64,000 nt of DNA from Dietzia timorensis (GTDB lineage: Bacteria; Actinomycetota; Actinomycetes; Mycobacteriales; Mycobacteriaceae), in NCBI RefSeq assembly GCF_001659785.1, contig NZ_CP015961.1, forward strand, positions 2,604,001 through 2,668,000. Reading direction: 5' to 3'. A model generated the notes under the pieces. It ran no database searches, was not told the DNA's origin, and saw only the letters and a list, made by a program, of their open reading frames with translations. Position numbers and translations under genes: made by a program. Positions within the stretch are counted from its first letter, which is position 1. Each line of letters begins with the position of its first letter. Positions 61,947 through 64,000 of this stretch are shown one piece after another.

Positions 61947-63349
61947 GGCGCGTCCTCCTGCTGCTTGTTGGTGGTTGTTGCGTCTTTGTTCGTGACATCG
62001 GAGCTGGCCGGTTCCCCGGCCCGGTCCGCGCCCTCTACTTCGGTAGAAAGATTTTCCTCGACGTCGACGTCCGTCGGGCCCGTAACCGGGCCATCTTCGA
62101 GCTCCGGAACGGGAAGCCCCTTGACCCTCGCGATCGCGGCCTCGTAGACCTGCACGGTGCGCCTGGCGACGGCAGCCCAGCTGTATCGCTCCATCACGCG
62201 CGCCCGCGCTCCTGTCGACAGGCGTTCACGCTCGGCCGGGTCCTCCAGTAGGGCCACGATATTCTTCGCCAGCTCTCCGTCATCCCCCGGTGTGACAAGG
62301 ACGCCGGCGGACCCATCCGTCCCGACGACTTCGGGAAGTGCGCCCGCCTCGGAAGCGATGAGCGCACATCCCGAGGACATCGCCTCGACCGCAGGCAGCG
62401 AGAATCCCTCGTACATGCTGGGCACGACGGCGATCTCGGCGGTGCCGACGAGGCGCGCGAGTTCGTCGTCGTCCACTCCGGAGACGACCTCGATCGAGTC
62501 GCCGAGCCCGAGAGAATCGATGAGCGCTGCAGCCGCCCCGCCGCGCTTCAGCTTCGACACCAGCGTGAGCCGCGCCTCGGGGTGGGACTTTCGCACGGTC
62601 GCGAGTGCGCGCAAGAGCACCGGTACGCCCTTGAGCGGCTCGTCGGCGCTTGCGACGGTGACGATGCGCCCAGGCTCGCGCTCGCGCCCGGGGTGGAAGC
62701 GGTCGGTGTCGACGCCAAGCGGAACGGTCGCGATGGACTCCGGCGAGATCTCGAAATCGGTGACGATATCGCGCGCCGAGGACTCGGAGACCGTGAGAAT
62801 CTCCGGAATCTTCCGCGCGACCTTCTTCTGCATCCCGAGGAAACCGAACCAGCGAGTCGTCGTGATCTTCTTGCGGATGCCCTTCGCCTCGGCAAGCGCG
62901 AGCCTACGGTCGCGGGTAATCGGGTGGTGCAACGTAGCGACCACCGGGAAGCCCTGCTCCTGGAGATCGAGCAGCCCCGTGCCGAGGCACTGATTGTCGT
63001 GGATGACGTCGTAGTCCCCTAGCCTGCCCCGGAGAAGCTTGGCCATCCGCAGCGAGAAGGTGCGCGGTTCGGGGAAGCCGGCGGTGTACATCGTCCCGAG
63101 CTCGAGCAGGTCGATGCCGTCGCGGATCTCGCTCGGCCTCGGCGTGCGGAACGGGTTGACGTCGTTGTAGAGGTCCAGGCTCGGGACCTCGACGAGCCGC
63201 GGCCCGGGATCGAGTTCGGGGTACGGCTGCCCTGAGAAAACATCGACCTCGTGTCCCTGCTTGACCAGTTCCCTGGACAGGTGCCGGACGTAGACTCCCT
63301 GGCCACCACAGTGGGGTTTGCTCCGGTACGAAAGCAGGGCAATACGCAC
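61940..63349 (-). CDS. Glycosyltransferase family 4 protein
   Basis: A 469-residue GT-B enzyme. The N-terminal domain has ALLSYRSKPHCGGQGVYVRHL (GGxxxY acceptor loop); the C-terminal domain has EGFSLPAVEAMSSGCALIA with the E-x7-E nucleotide-sugar motif and GALPEVVG. The start is GTG at 63349, with AGGAGG at the right spacing upstream; it begins VRIALLSYRS. The last 50 residues are acidic and Thr-rich. First gene of the three-gene cassette after rpoC, separated from it by a terminator. Likely involved in an envelope glycolipid or glycan; the acceptor is unknown. Confidence 0.9.
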   Translation of the reverse strand: MRIALLSYRSKPHCGGQGVYVRHLSRELVKQGHEVDVFSGQPYPELDPGPRLVEVPSLDLYNDVNPFRTPRPSEIRDGIDLLELGTMYTAGFPEPRTFSLRMAKLLRGRLGDYDVIHDNQCLGTGLLDLQEQGFPVVATLHHPITRDRRLALAEAKGIRKKITTTRWFGFLGMQKKVARKIPEILTVSESSARDIVTDFEISPESIATVPLGVDTDRFHPGREREPGRIVTVASADEPLKGVPVLLRALATVRKSHPEARLTLVSKLKRGGAAAALIDSLGLGDSIEVVSGVDDDELARLVGTAEIAVVPSMYEGFSLPAVEAMSSGCALIASEAGALPEVVGTDGSAGVLVTPGDDGELAKNIVALLEDPAERERLSTGARARVMERYSWAAVARRTVQVYEAAIARVKGLPVPELEDGPVTGPTDVDVEENLSTEVEGADRAGEPASSDVTNKDATTTNKQQEDAPC

Positions 63350-63491
63350 TGTGAGGGTCCTCCTAATTCTCGGGCAAATCCCCTTAATTCTAGAACACGT
63401 TCGCCCTCGCGCGCGTACGCGGTGCACTTCACACGGCCTGGACCGTGCCGAATGGCCACCCCCGCCACTTTACGCCGCCTCCGAAATGCAG

Positions 63492-63529
63492 AAGGCGCCC
63501 TCCCCCGCGTTTGCGGGAAAGGGCGCCTT
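63492..63529. terminator. Terminator after rpoC
   Basis: AAGGCGCCCT (63492-63501) pairs perfectly with AGGGCGCCTT (63520-63529), and inside it CCCGC pairs with GCGGG around a GTTT loop. It lies 42 bases past the rpoC stop on the minus strand, marking the end of the rpoBC operon. Confidence 0.8.
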
Positions 63530-63570
63530 TTGGCTGATCGAGCCGCGTTTACGGCAGCGCCGAGGTGGGG

Positions 63571-64000
<430 letters not shown>

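Overview
The window is high-GC DNA from a mycolic-acid-type actinobacterium (order Mycobacteriales/Corynebacteriales). The evidence is dense acyl-CoA and P450 catabolism, a CYP51 with its 3Fe-4S ferredoxin, and gene orders that match Mycobacterium tuberculosis blocks: Rv0971c-Rv0976c, Rv0751c-Rv0753c, Rv0764c-Rv0771, Rv0958-Rv0959 and Rv3229c-Rv3230c. I cannot fix the genus from the sequence. The right edge is the 3' end of rpoC and the left edge is rpsL-rpsG-fusA, all on the minus strand, so the window is an expanded rpoC-to-str-operon interval of about 60 kb.

Left to right. (1) 1-3.1 kb: fusA (partial), rpsG, rpsL and a long rpsL leader. (2) 3.1-13.5 kb: one minus-strand operon (TIGR03084 protein, AtuA-like protein, acyl-CoA dehydrogenase, carboxyltransferase, biotin carboxylase, acyl-CoA dehydrogenase, enoyl-CoA hydratase, TetR), divergent from an acyl-CoA ligase across an 18-bp palindrome. 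It resembles the acyclic-terpene/leucine-type acyl-CoA carboxylase pathways. (3) 15.3-21.4 kb: an MHS transporter, a LuxR regulator and the valine operon mmsA-acyl-CoA dehydrogenase-mmsB. (4) 21.5-29.4 kb: Mug glycosylase, FadD, a second AtuA-like protein, a methyltransferase, an acetyltransferase, an orphan AAA ATPase behind a palindromic promoter, and an M23 peptidase. (5) 29.4-39.6 kb: a DesA3-like desaturase with its reductase, a MoxR ATPase-VWA-pentapeptide operon, small proteins, an M18 aminopeptidase and an MFS transporter.

(6) 39.7-41.0 kb: an intact IS110-family element. Its 5' non-coding end folds like a bridge RNA and carries four segments that match both host flanks and both element ends. 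It sits just upstream of a yccF-like gene. (7) 41.4-51 kb: an operon tetR-cyp51-ferredoxin-NTF2-like-hypothetical-acyl-CoA ligase, divergent from aldA-SDR-HIBADH-like-carboxymuconolactone decarboxylase-like genes. (8) 51-60 kb: R2lox oxidase, a FetB-like permease, SDR plus a second P450, a TetR-alkyltransferase-like-DUF4185 operon, an F420-type oxidoreductase, and a TetR divergent from a YhgE-like membrane protein. (9) 60.1-63.3 kb: a three-gene cassette (family 4 glycosyltransferase, methyltransferase, alpha-alpha toroid protein) downstream of rpoC.

Regions 7 and 8 look like one regulon. The palindrome TAGACAnnTGTCTA occurs at the tetR-cyp51/aldA divergent promoter, before the second P450-SDR pair and before the F420-type oxidoreductase. 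The strongest unexpected observation is the readable bridge-RNA guide set of the IS110 element. No tRNA gene or CRISPR array was seen.
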